Of a stretch of DNA of 64,000 nt, positions 39,188 to 51,686 are shown piece by piece. Below the pieces are notes generated by a model that saw only the letters and a list, made by a program, of their open reading frames with translations, was not told the DNA's origin and did no database searches. Source of the DNA: Cryptomeria japonica (lineage: Eukaryota; Streptophyta; Pinopsida; Cupressales; Cupressaceae); assembly GCF_030272615.1 (NCBI RefSeq), contig NC_081405.1, positions 160,352,317 through 160,416,316 on the forward strand, written 5' to 3'. The position numbers and the translations under genes are program-made. Each line of letters begins with the position of its first letter. Position 1 is the first letter of the stretch.

Positions 39188-42100
39188 AAGTTAAAGGTTT
39201 GGTGGACCATGTATGTCTTTGTATTCTAGTGAATCAATAGGGGAAAGCACAATGGTCACTAATGTAGATCTGGCTAGGGAGGTAGAAGAGTAGAAGGAGA
39301 AGAATAGACTCCTTGAAGAAGCTATGAGTGAGATAAGGGATAAACTGCAAGAAATGGTGGATCAGAGGACACAAGGACCTTGGGGAGAAGACACCAAGGA
39401 TAAAGGCAAGAAAACCATTGACATAGATGACATTATACCTGAACCAGATCCCTTATTTAATGAAGAACCATTTGTAAAAGCTATTAAGGCTTTGAACACT
39501 AAAGCTTTTGAAGGATTGCCACATTTCAGTGGAAGGATGGATATTGATACTATCATGGAATGGATTGAGGGCATGGAAAACCACTTTGAGTGTGAGGGAG
39601 TGACAAAGGCTCAAAAGGTTAAGGTTGCCAAATCAAGATTAAGGGGAGCAACTTTAACATGGTGGAAGTACCTGCAAGAAGAGAGGATCAGCATGGGGAA
39701 GCTACCTATTGCCAATTGGAAGGCCATGGTGAGTAAGATCAAAGAGAACTAATCACTAGAGGATTATGAAGTCCAAATTCATAAGAAGAGATAGGGTTTG
39801 AAGCAAAAAGACCTTGATGTGACCTCCTACACCGAAGAATTTCAAAAACTTTGTCTTAGATCCAAAGTCCAAGAAGATGAATCTATTAAGGTGGCTAGGT
39901 ATCTAAGCGGCCTAAAGTGGAACATTCAAGAGGAGATAAGCCTATGGACTCCTACTACTGTTCAAAAGTGTCATCAGCTTGCTGTCAAGGGAGAAGAGAG
40001 GAACAAAAGGAAAGGAGACTCTAATAATAGGGGTAGAGGCAGAGGTAGAGAACAAGTGAATCACCGAGGTGGTTACCAAAGCAAGGCAAATGAGTAGAGG
40101 AGCCAAGGAAAAGCCAAGTTGACTGAACATGGCAGTGAAACAAATCTCAGAGGGGGCCATTCTAGAGGAAGAGGTGCACAAGGTGGTCCAAGTAGGGGTA
40201 GAGGTACCGGCAAAGGTAACTCCTACTTTTCAACTATGAAGTGTTACAACTGTGGACAATTGGGACACCCGACATATAGATGCCCTGACAAGCCTACCTC
40301 ATCAAACAGTGGAAAGAGGGTAGCTTATGCACATGAAGACTCTTCAAGCAGTAAGACACCTGAGGTGGACCATATTGAATAAGAAATTGGTGAGAATCTG
40401 ATGTTCAATAGGATTTTGATCAGACAGCCGGTTAAGGAGGAACCCAAACATAGGAGAGGATTGTTTAGGGTGAGATGCAAAGTTCTTGGTAAAGTGTGCA
40501 AGGTGATATCTGATTCAGGCTCAACTGATAACATAATATCAGAAGAGGCAGTTAGGAAGTTGAAACTTACAAGGATACCCCACACTAACCCATATAAGGT
40601 GACATGGTTGAATCATGAGCAGAGTGTGCTTGTCAATGAACAGACTTGGGTAGAGTTTTCTATTGGAGGGTACAAGGATAAGATCCTTTGTGATGTGTTA
40701 CCTATGGATGCCTGTCACCTATTACTAGGTAGACCCTGGCAATTTGATAGGAAGGTGGTCTATGATGGAGAGGAGAGCTCCATTTCATTCAAGAAGGACA
40801 ACAAAACCTTTAAGATTCAATCTTTGATAGAGAATGAGGAGGGCACTTCAAGAACACCTAGTGTCTTATTGGCTACTGGTAAAGAGTTCTTAAACTTGCT
40901 ACATGAGGAGGAGATAGTGAAGTGTGCCATCTTTGTGAAACCAAAGGAGGAAGAAGACAAGTTGCAGGCAGAAGTACCCAAGGAGGTGAAGCTAATGTTG
41001 CAAGAGTATAAGGACATAGTGAGTGATGGAGCACCTGCAACACTCCCACCAAGAAGGTCTATAAGTCATCAAATAGACTTTGTTCCCGGAGCATCCCTAC
41101 CTAACAAAGCTGCATATAAGCTCACATCTGATCAAAACAAGGAGGTAGCAAGGCAAGTGCAGGAGTTATTGGAACAAGGACTAATTAAGAAGAGCATCAA
41201 CCCATGTGCAGTCTCGATAGTGCTAGCATCCAAAAAAGGAGGTAAGTGGAGACTTTGCACTGATTCAAGGGAAATCAATAGGATCACCATAAGGTATAGG
41301 TTTCCTATTCCTAGAATAGAGGATTTGATGGACTGTTTAGGAGGTGCTATGTATTTTACCAAGTTGGACCTTAAAAGTGGTTATCACCAGATTAGAATCG
41401 AGGGAGATGAGTGGAAGACTGCTTTCAAGACCACAGAAGGATTGTATGAATGGCTTGTGATGCCATTTGGACTCACCAATGCCCCAAGCACCTTCATGAG
41501 GTTGATGAATGAGGTGTTAAAGGATTTCACAGGTAGGTTTGTGGTGGTATACCTAGATGACATTCTCATCTATAGCAGAACCAAAGAGGAGCACCTTGAG
41601 AATTTGAGGTTAGTCTTAGAGAGGTTGCATGAGGAGAAGTTATCAATCAACCTAGAGAAGTGTGACTTCTTGAAGCAAGAGCTGGTCTACTTAGGATTTG
41701 TGGTGTCTAGGGGAACCTTGAAGATGGATCCAAGAAAAGTGGAAGCAATCTTGAATTGGCCTGCACCTAGAACAGGGACTAAAGTTAGGAGTTTCCATGG
41801 TTTAGCTCAATTCTATAGGAAGTTTGTGAGGAACTTTAGTGGCATATGTGCACCAGTCCTTGATACCATAAAAGGAGGCCTTAAAACTAAGTTTAAATGG
41901 ATTGAGCAGGTTGACAAAGCATTTCAATTGTTGAAGCAAGAAGTAGACACAAAACCTATCCGTCTCCTACCTACCTTTGATAAGCTATTCACATTGGAGT
42001 GTGACACAAGTGGAATTGTAGTAGGGGGTGTATTGAGTCAAGAGGGAAGACTTGTGGCATTTTTCAGTGAGAAGCTCAATGAAACAAAGAAGAAGTACTC

Positions 42101-43547
42101 AACCTATGACCTAGAGTTGTATGCATTAGTGCAGTCTCTAAAGAAATGGAGGCATTACCTACTTCCAAAGGAATTTGTGGTGTTCACAGACAACCAGGAA
42201 TTGAGTTACATTAACACTCAAGAGAAGCTTAGCAATAGGCATTTGAAATGGATGGAATACCTCCAATCCTTCACCTTCACCATCAAGCATAAGAAGGGGC
42301 AACTCAACAAGGTGGCAGATGCATTAAGCAAGAAGTTGTCGACAGTTCAAGAACTACAGTTGCAGAGCATAGGAATAGAAGGTTTCAAGGACCTCTATGA
42401 AGGAGATGAAGACTTCTCATCAGCTTTCAAGGTTTGCAAGGAGTTTGAGAACCATTTCCTTGGTGAGTATGCAGATTACACTCTCCAAAATGGTCTCTTG
42501 TTCAAAGGTAATCAGTTGTGTGTACCAAGAGGATCCATGAGGGAAAACCTCATCCAAGAGAAACACAATGGCAGTTTAAGTGGACACTTTGGAGTCAACA
42601 AAACCTTGGATTTAGTACAAAGGTACTACTATTGGCCAAAGTTGCCAAGAGATGTAAAGAGGTATGTAGAGCAATGTGGTGTATGCCAAAAAGCAAAAGG
42701 AGGATCAAGCAATGCTGGTCTCTATCAACCATTGCCGGTCCCAAATAGGCCTTGGGAATGCATAAGCATAGACTTTGTAGTAGGACTTCCCAAGACAAAG
42801 ACAGGTATGGACAACATCTATGTGGTAGTAGATAGATTTTCCAAGATGAGACATTTCATTCCATGTAGAACTACACATGATGCTAGCTATGTTGCACATC
42901 TCTTCTTCAAAGAGATTGTTAGAATTCATGGACTCCCTTTAAGCATTGTTTCAGACAGGGACAACAAGTTCATGGGCCATTTTTGGCAAACATTATGGAG
43001 GAGACTAGGAACTAACTTGTCATTTAGCTTAGCTTACCATCCACAAATTGATGGTCAAAGTGAAGTCATCAATAGGGTGTTAGGCAACTTGTTGAGGTGT
43101 CTAACCAAGGAGTATGGGCAGACATGGGACCTAATCATTCCTCAGGAAGAGTATGCATATAATGACAGTGTGAATAGGACCACTGGTAGAAGTTATTTTG
43201 AGGTTGTGTATGGTAGACATCCAAGGGGAGTATGTGAGTTGAGAGACCTTGTTACTATGGAGATGAAGAGTGGGCAAACAGAGGAATTCACTCAAACCAT
43301 CAAGGAAATTCAAGAGCAATTCAAGAAAGCCATCCTTGAATCCACTCAAAAACTGAAAGCAAAAATGGATGAGAAAAGGAGAGAGGTTCAGTTCAAGGTG
43401 GGTGACTATGTAATGGTCCATTTGAGCAAAGCTAGGATGCAAAGTGGTAAGCCTACCAAACTACAAATGAAGAGGGTAGGACCTTGTAGAATTCTGGCAA
43501 AATATGGTGAGAACGCCTATAAGGTTGAACTTCCTTCAGACTTAGCC

Positions 43548-43643
43548 ATTTCACCAGTCTTCAATGTTGCTGATCTGATCATGTACAGGGGTGAGATTTC
43601 ACCAGTCTTTAATGTTGCTGATCTGATCATGTACAGGGGTGAG
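43548..43643 (+). repeat. 48-bp tandem duplication in integrase tail
   Basis: Units 43548-43595 and 43596-43643 differ by a single synonymous C/T. The frame is kept, doubling a 16-residue ISPVFNVADLIMYRGE segment. Confidence 0.97.
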
Positions 43644-43904
43644 ATAGAAGGCCAGACTGAGAACCAAGCCAAGGTACTACAAGACTTGGATGTGAATACC
43701 TTACCACAAGTGAAGTAGCCTATAGCAGAGGATATTTTGGAGTCAAGAGTAAAGAAGTCTACTAGACACCAGGTCTACATGGAGCACTTGGTGAAATGGG
43801 CAGGCCAACCTGTATTTGAAGCAACTTGGGTGGAGGAGAGCAAGTTCAAGAAGCTTGGCATTGATCCGGCTCTTCTCACTCCCCTAATTCCTTCACTTTT
43901 TGCA

Positions 43905-43915
43905 GAGGGGGAGTA
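43905..43915 (+). other. Chromovirus polypurine tract
   Basis: agagggggagta-type purine run abutting the right LTR; primer for plus-strand DNA synthesis. Confidence 0.85.
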
Positions 43916-45513
43916 TGGTGCAGTAGCACCCTTCAAAGGGCTCCCACCATTTGTTTTGTTTGTGTTATTTCTTCTTTATGAAGCCATTGTATATAAAATA
44001 AAGAGCCATGTGCTCATAGGTCCTAGGTAGGGTCCTAGTTGAGGTCTTAGGGTCATAAGTCAAGATTGAGATTTTCTTGAAAATAGAGGGTATGTGTGCC
44101 TTTGAGGTGTTTAGGGGTCCTTCATAGCATGGTAGTGTCCTTAGGTTGGCCCAATGTGGGTCTAGGAGTCAAGAAAAGCAACATTGGGAAAGTTGCTCAA
44201 AAGTTGCAAAAGTTGCATGACAACTTTTAAAAGTTGTCAAGCAACTTTTCCACCATGAGGTCTAAATCTTTAGGTTAGCATGGAAAACCCTAGTATGGGC
44301 ACACAGACCAAGGAGAGGGTAGTATAAGTATTTTCAAACCCTAAATTAATGGTTTGGATGTCAGATATTGTACGACCCAAGCAAATTAACTGACTGTGAT
44401 TGCAATATTTGTTGCCAGTCGACACAAATGGAGTAGAGAAAGATCATTAATGGATTGATTTTCATGCAAAACTATGTGGAGTGTCTTGTATGGTGTGTTA
44501 AATTTCATTTTGAGCAATTAGATCAATTTTTGGTTTGTAAGTGATGTGTGTTTGTAAATAGTTTGTAATTTGCATTCTCTCTATCCAGTTTTGGACTGGT
44601 TTGAATAAATGGGCTCATAACTCCATTCCCCATTGTGGAATCACCATGAAACCATGGGGAATGAGAGTAAAGAACCTATACTATAGTTCAATACAAGAAG
44701 GGCCCTTGAAGATGCAAGGAGGCCATATAAGGACCCAATCCTAGGCGAGACTGGACAGTGCTCGACTAGGAAGGGTCAAGTTGCAGAGGTCTTGGAGAGC
44801 AAGGGAGGACAGAGAAGAAGGCACCCTTTGGAGGAGTTGTAGAGGGGTGAGTGAAGCACCATTGGTGTGAAGGAGGAGCTTCCACCAATCCAAACAAGGT
44901 GGCAAGAGTAGAAAACCTACATTGTGTCCCTAGTAGGCCTAAAAACCCTCCTAAAAACCCTTAAAAACCTTAAAATCCACTTAGGGTAGTGTACGGGCAC
45001 TTAGAGGCCTCAAACCTGGAAAATACTTGAGTCCTTGCCAAATGAATAGTAGGTCTTTTAGGAAGTTTCACAAGCAAGTGCATCGTTTGTGAGAGGGGGC
45101 CCTAAAGGACCGGGTAGGAAGCCTAATTGGTCAAAATCCTTGTAGCCCTATTTTGTAGGCAAAAACACAAAACAGTGAAATTGGTAAGGGGTTGAAAGCT
45201 TGAAACCTCTTGGGGGCACATGGATGGGTGGAAAAAACTTTTTAGAGACCTGACCTATCCTTGCTAAGACCTAAGAAGTAGTAGGACAAGCCAAGCCCTT
45301 ATTAGCCATAGTAAGGGGTTTTGAGTCTCATGAGTAGGTGAGACCTTAGGAGCAGCATTGCAAGTCATTGGTGGGTGGATTGGGCAAAGTCAGGGGATTC
45401 CTCAAGCAAGGGAAGTCCTAGAGACCCTAGGGTGTGAAGGGAACACCAGGTGATCCAAGGGAAGGATCCAAGAGCATAGACTAGGCTAGTCTAACCCAAA
45501 CCCCATCCCATCA
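43916..45513 (+). repeat. Right LTR of chromovirus
   Basis: 1598 bp, matching 37585-39172 with scattered substitutions and a 9-bp extra aaaagttgc copy beside the palindrome (palindrome at 44208-44249). The chromodomain reading frame runs into it and stops at 44028. Confidence 0.95.
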
Positions 45514-45518
45514 GAGAA

Positions 45519-48500
45519 CTACAAGATATGGAGTGTCATAATGAAAATTTATATCAAGAGTTTGGGAAGCCAGTATTGGGAAAATATCAATACTAAGTAA
45601 TATGTTGCACCTATTGGGATGTTGACTGATGATCAGAAGAAAGAGCAACAAGAAAATCATCAAGCATTGGAGGCTATTATTAGTTCTTTGTCTAATGCAG
45701 AGTGTGTAGATGTTCATGGTCTTGAAACTTCATATGAGGTATGGAAAAAACTTGAAGAGATTTATAGAGGTGATGAACATGTTAAGATTTCTAAAGAAGA
45801 GATTCTAAGAGGAAAGTTTGATGACATGTGGATGGCTGAAGGTGAGAATATCCAACAGTATGGTCAAAGGATAAAAGAGATAGTTGGTGAAATTAAGAGT
45901 GTAGGAGGTAAAGTGGAAGATTCCACAGTGATCAGTAAGGTACTGAGAACCTTGCTACCGGTCTATGCTATCCGAGTTGCAACTATTCAAGAGCTGAAGT
46001 CCACTAAAAAAACTAATGTAACTCTTGACTCCATCATTGGAAAGCTTACTGCTTTTGAATTAAATGGTTATGATGGTAGTGTACAGAAATCTGAGTCTGC
46101 ATTTAGAGACTCTGTTTCTAACCCATATGTGAGGAAAAGTAGAGATGCTAGTCACAGTTATGAATCCTGATCCAACAAGAAGTTGATGATGAAGATAGTT
46201 TAGTTGAGCTTGAAGTATTGTTGGCCAAGCGGTTTCCTAGAGGTACAGGTAAATATAGAGGTAAATTACCTTTGAAATGCTTTACATGCAACAAGATTGG
46301 ACACATTGCTGCTAACTGTCCTAATGGTGATAATGAGCACAAATGAGAGAAATTCAAGAAGTACAAGGGTAAAGGCAAAAGAGATTGTCTTATTGTTGTT
46401 GATGGTGGTATCACTGATGAGGAATCTAATGGTGTTGCTAATGAAGACATTGTGTTTATATCCATTAAAGAAGAGATGTTAGACCATAAGTCATTAGTAT
46501 CTAGGATGGATAACTCTAATGATTGGATCATTGATAATGGTTGTTCACATCACATGACCGGTGATTAGAGCAAATTTATTTCTCTTAAGGAATTTGATGG
46601 CGGAGTTGTAATATTTGGTAATGACTCACCCTGTATGCTTAAAGGTAAGATAACTATTTCTCTTAAGGGAAAGAGTAGTGCAGATGATGTCTACTGGGTT
46701 GAAGGTTTAAAGCATAATCTTTTGAGTGTGGCCAACTCAATGATAGAGGATACCCATTGGAATTTGAAAATGGTATGTGCAAAATCTATGGCAATAAAGG
46801 TGAATTGCTTGCAACCAGGAAGCAAACTAAAGGTAACTTGTTTCACCTTAATCATAAAGTCAACAACTATTTAATTGCAAATATAGATGATAGTTGGCTT
46901 TGGCATAGGAGATTTTGTCATATAAACTTTGATAACATTGTTAAAGTGAGTAAGTCCAAGACAGTGAGAGGTTTGCCTCACTTAGACAAACCAGTTAATG
47001 CTCTATGCAAATAATGTCAGTTGGGAAAGATGGCATCCTCAACTTTCAAGACCAAATCCTTTTCAGTAGAACATTTGTTAGATTTGGTTCATATAGATCT
47101 TTGTGGACCAATAAGAACAAAAAGTATTCAAGGTGACATATGTTTTATGATCTTCATTGATGATTGCTCAAGGATGATGTGGGTCACATTCTTTAAGGAT
47201 AAGACTGAATCTTTTGGTAAGTTCAAGGCATTTAGGGCCTTATTTGAGAAAGAGAGCAGTAAGAAGATAAAGTGTCTGAGGATAAATCAAGGCGGTGAAT
47301 TTACTTCTGAGGAATTCACTAGGTATTGTGAAGAAAATGGTATCAAACGACAGCTTTCTGCACCAAGGACACCACAACAAAATGGTATCGTAGAGAGAAA
47401 CAACCAATCAGATGTTGAATCTACTAGGACAATGTTGATACAAGGAGGTGCAATGAAAAACTTTCTGGAGAGAAGCTGTCAGCACGACTGTCTACACTAT
47501 GAATTGGATTCTGATAAAGAGAGGTAAGGACAAGACTCCTTATGAATATTGGTATGGTAGATCACCCAATGTTAGTTGTTTTAGAATATTTGGAAGCAAA
47601 TGTTTTATTAAGAGAGGTGGTTATATTAGCAAATTTGAGGCTAAAAGTGATGAAGGTATATTTCTTGGCTATTCCACCAAGAGTAAGGCCTACAAGTGTT
47701 TTAACAATCAGACAAGAAGAATTATTGAGAGTGTTGATGTTCAAGTGGATGAAAATCCTAGTCTCAGAGGAAACCAGTTTAGATAAAAAGGATGAAGATC
47801 CTTGCATTTTGTTTTTGAAACCAGAAACTGTGAAATCTAAAATCGGCACAGCAAATATTGATGTACTAGTTCAACCGAAACACATAAATTCAGAAGAAGA
47901 TGATGATAATGAAGAAGCTGAACCTGAAGATAATGATCATGTTATTCCAAGATATGTGAGACTAAATCACAATCCTGAACAAATTATTGGGGATAAGGAT
48001 GTTGGAGTACTAACTAGAAGAAGAATCATAGAGAATTCTTACATGATCTCCACTATTGAACCAAGAACTACTAAGGAAGCATTTGGTGATGATCATTGGG
48101 TTAAAGCTATGGAGGAGGAATTGGATCAAATTGAGAAGAACAACACATGGACCCTAGTACCTCGACGAGTAAATAAAAATGTGATAGGTACTAAGTGGGT
48201 TTTTCAGGAACAAGTTGAATGAAGATGGTGTTGTAGTTCACAACAAAGCTAGGTTGGTTTGCAAAGGTTATGCACAAGAGGAAGGAGAAGACTATGGTGA
48301 GACTTTTGCACTAGTGGAAAGACTAGAAGGTGTTAGAACTTTACTTGCATTTGCATCGCACAAGAAATTCAAGGTATACTGGATGGATTTTAAGTCTGCA
48401 TTTTTGAATGGGATAGTAGAAGAAGAAGTATAAATTGAGCAGCCAGATGGTTATGCTCTGACTGATAAGAAAGACATGGTATGCAGATTGCATAAAGCTT

Positions 48501-49573
48501 TATATGGATTAAAGAAAGCACCAAGAGCATGGTATGAAAGACTTCATACACATCTGATGAAGATAGGCTTTTTGAGAGCCAGTGATGATAGTAACATATA
48601 TCTCAAATTTGAAGGAGATAATATACTAGTTAGTGAAGTATTTGTTGGTGATATCATATTTGGAGGTAATTATGACATGAGCAACAGTTTTGGAGATGAA
48701 ATGAAAAATGAGTTTGAAATGTCTTTAGTGGGAGAAATAATTTTTTCATAGGCTTGCAAATACAACAAATGAAGAATGGTATTTTTGTCACACAGTCTAA
48801 CTATGTGAAAGAGGTCTTGAAGACATTTGGCATGAGTGACTGTAAACCAGTTGGGACACCTATGGTTACAGGTTGTAAGTTGTCTAAGGAAGATGAGTCC
48901 AAATCTATTTGTGAGAAGGAATACAGGTCAATGATTGGAAAATTGCACTATGTTGTTCACAGCAAACCGGACATAGCTCATGCAGTTGGCATAGTTGCTA
49001 GATTCTAGAAGAATCCTAAGGAAACACATATGATGGCAACCAAAAGAATTTTTAGATACTTTAAAGGTACTATTGATTATGGGTTATGGTATCCATATGG
49101 AGGAAATTTTGACTTGAAGTTGTACACATATGCAGATTGGGCAGGAAATGTTGATGACCAGAAAAGCACATCCGGTGGAGCATTTTTTCTTGGAGGAAGA
49201 CTTGTTTCATGGAGTAGTAAGAAGCAGAGTTGTACTTCACAATCTACTGCTGAAGCTGAGTATGTTGTAATTTACATGAATTGTACACAGGCTATATGGA
49301 TGAGGCACATTTTGGAAGGTTTTAAGATAAAGATTTTGTGATAATACAAGTGCCATAAATATTTCCAAGAACCCTATTTTGCACGCACGAACCAAGCATA
49401 TTGAATTGAAGTATCATTTCGTGAGGGAAAAAGTAAAGAGTAAAGATGTGATCTTGGAGCATGTTTCTACCAAGGAACACCTTGCAGATATTTTTACTAA
49501 ACCTCTGCCTAAGACTACTTTTGAGTATCTTAGAAGCCAGTTAGGGGTTGTCACTCTTCATGAAGTCAGTTAA
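45519..49573 (+). pseudogene. Copia gag-pol polyprotein, inactivated
   Basis: Order along the sequence: gag (45519-46170); zinc knuckle CFTCNKIGHIAANC (46278-46319); protease region WIIDNGCSHHMTG (46524-46562), where copia usually has DSGCS/T; integrase HHCC (46900-47015); integrase core (47080-47400), in which the second catalytic Asp is Asn (LRINQGGEF, codon 47285-47287); reverse transcriptase (48080-48750), whose YVDD box reads FVGD (48641-48652); RNase H (49120-49300); and the C-terminal end with HLADIFTKPLP. Stops or frame changes occur at about 45598, 46168, 46345, 46567, 46750, 47012, 47524, 48220, 48431, 48750 and 49006. Two lost active-site residues plus these breaks mean no activity. 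Confidence 0.95.
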
Positions 49574-49893
49574 GTATGATGTAGATTACATCAGTCCTAA
49601 AGCTACTTGCAAAATTTTACAGAAGGATTGGTGTAGAAGTGGATTTATTCCACAAGGGGAGAATCAAGTTGCAGATTGTTGATGATGCATAGTGAAATTT
49701 GACATTACATGTTTTACTTTCAATTTGGCATTGTTGCCAAAGGGAGAGAAGAATTATGTGATTATGGGAAAGAGAACCAGCAACAAGCTAAAGACATGGA
49801 GATCATGATGAATACTTGGTAATGTAAACTGGGATTCCTATTCAAAATCATGCAGCAATCAATGGTATTGATATTTGTATTGCCATCAATGCC

Positions 49894-49905
49894 AAAGGGG
49901 GAGAT
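49894..49905 (+). other. Copia polypurine tract
   Basis: Purine run aaagggggagat adjoining the right LTR start. Confidence 0.85.
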
Positions 49906-51268
49906 TGTTGGCATTTGCATGACTATTGCATTAATGATATGTTATGTTGTCATTGATGTCAATTAAACTGGTAATGATATTTTTGTAATATTGTTACTGT
50001 GACCGATAGGAAGAATTTGTGGACTGAACCGGTAACCGGTGTAAACCTTATCTATTGTTGTAACCGGTAAACACTACCTGTTGTTTTTGATAAACTCTAA
50101 CCGATTAAGTCTGGTGAATTGGTTATATTGGTTTATGACCTGATAATGAGTGGTAATGATTATGACACTTATGATTATAGTATGAATATAATTCCAAGAG
50201 ATTTTGGCGAGTTGTTGTAATGGTTTTTGTCTAGGGAATGAGAAAATGTATTGCATCTAATGCAAAGCGCGTGATGAGTTACTAAGTTCAATGAAGTGGT
50301 GATCAAGGAGCGATCAAGGTTTTCTTGATTGATGTGTAGAGATTGCTATGTAATCCAACGGTCATACTTGAATCGATTTGTTTGTAATCTCTATGAGAAT
50401 TAGGTTTTTGATGTGTTACCAACCTGATTGATTTGTTTATAAGGTCAATGAAGTTGTTTAGTTTAATGAGTTGGCAAAGAGATAGACAAAATTCAGTTGA
50501 GTGTGTGGTTGCCAAACCGGATGATGTATCTGCAATTTGAGTAAAGGCAGATAGCAACATGAAATGGATCTGATCAAGAAAGTGTAGTGTTATTCAGGAA
50601 GATCAACAAACTCCTGTTATTTTCTAACAATTACAGCAAAATTGAAATCCCCTAACCTGGTAAGCTCTAACAAGCTTGATGCTATTCAAATCCTCTAACA
50701 AGGTGGTCCATTAGATTGGATTTTTAAATCCTCTACCGAGGTTACTCCTTAGAGGGTATTGCTTCTAACAAGGCATTTGTAGTCAATCCCTTAACCGGGT
50801 GATTCCTAACAGGATCAGTTCTTAACATGACTTTTTGTAAAGCTTTAATAGGCTAGGCTCCTAACAGGGCGAACTTCAGAAGAGTTTAGATAGTTATCTT
50901 GTGAGTCTCATCCCACCGTGGTTTTTACCTATTTTGGTTTCCACGTCAAAAATATTTGTGTCAAGTGGTGAATGTTTTTGTGGTTATGTTTTCATGGTTG
51001 ATTTACTTAACTACTTAACTATTTTGATAAGTCATGATAACCAGAAGTATTGAGATATGAAGAAGTTGTTTACTGTTAATTTGTTGTGACAGTCAACCGG
51101 TTTATCCTATGAGTTTTTATCTTGACAGAGGTATTACATTATTATTCTAAGTTTACTTTGAGAGATTGATTTTTGAGATTGGTGAAGTTTGTATCAGTTT
51201 TTCTATCTACTGATTCACCCCCCCCTCTCAGTCGTTAACTGGATACTTATTCTTTCATCATACCATCA
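49906..51268 (+). repeat. Right LTR of copia element
   Basis: 1363 bp, matches 36124-37478 with scattered substitutions; ends ACCATCA followed by the CACAT duplication. Confidence 0.95.
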
Positions 51269-51273
51269 CACAT

Positions 51274-51686
51274 TTCGACGTCTGTGTTTAGAAGTCGCGT
51301 CTGCATTCGATATAATCATGTTTTTGGTTTTCAATTTTTGGCATCTTTTTTTTTAGGGTTTTTTCAATTTGACTTTGGCCTAAGCCCTTGCATTGGACTA
51401 ATGAAGTGATGTTGCTATTCTAAAAAAGAGGAAACATCGTATTGTCAAAGGCCCCCCTTTCACATTTAGATTTGGATTTCTAAAATTTACCTAACTAGGG
51501 TGCATACAGGTGGGGGTAATCTATCAAAACTAATAATCATTTGTTGCAAGGGTAATTTAGGTGTGTGTATTTGGATTTTTAGTCTAATTAGGGTCACATC
51601 TTTTTTATTCATTTGGGGTTAAAGAACTTGTTTGAAGTGTTTGATGCGCTTTGCACATTTTATGTTTATAACTCTAGAGTTGATTA
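51274..51686 (+). other. Continuation of element A leader after the copia
   Basis: Starts with ttcgacgtctgtgttta, continuing the cgtctgtg-rich leader interrupted at 36123. No coding sequence. It ends where LTR B seems to begin, suggesting that B inserted into A. Confidence 0.45.

Larger units (their letters stand above)
39252..43915 (+). pseudogene. Chromovirus gag-pol polyprotein with in-frame stops
   Basis: One reading frame from ATG 39252 to the right LTR, with stops but no frameshift: 39291, 39750, 39792, 40095, 40380 and 43716. Gag has the retrotransposon gag domain (39470-39960), an RG-rich stretch and a zinc knuckle CYNCGQLGHPTYRC (about 40243). The piece 40401-43718 stays open for 1105 codons: protease DSGS (residues 38-41), RT with YLDD (384-387), RNase H beginning LECDTSG, integrase HHCC zinc motif, and DD35E at D791, D852 and E888. 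A GPY/F tail and, past the 43716 stop, a chromodomain (43737-43868) follow. A 48-bp tandem duplication lies in the tail. Pol enzymes would be cleaved from the polyprotein in the virus-like particle; the gag stops should prevent autonomous activity. Confidence 0.95.
37585..45513 (+). mobile_element. Ty3/gypsy chromovirus, complete with LTRs and TSD
   Basis: LTRs at 37585-39172 and 43916-45513 begin TGGTG and end CCCATCA. The duplication GAGAA is at 37580-37584 and 45514-45518. It has an initiator tRNA-Met primer site at 39176, a gag-pol reading with protease, RT, RNase H, integrase and chromodomain, and a polypurine tract just before the right LTR. Total length is 7.9 kb. The two LTRs differ at a few percent of sites by eye, so the insertion is not brand new. 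It is related to the truncated copy at 8368-10480. Confidence 0.97.
36124..51268 (+). mobile_element. Ty1/copia retrotransposon, split by a nested chromovirus
   Basis: LTRs at 36124-37478 and 49906-51268 start TGTTGGC and end ACCATCA. The flanks carry a perfect 5-bp duplication, CACAT, at 36119-36123 and 51269-51273. The order of genes (gag, protease, integrase, then RT-RNase H) is that of copia. The chromovirus 37585-45513 sits in its gag 106 bp after the left LTR. Without the insert the element would be about 7.2 kb. Confidence 0.95.
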
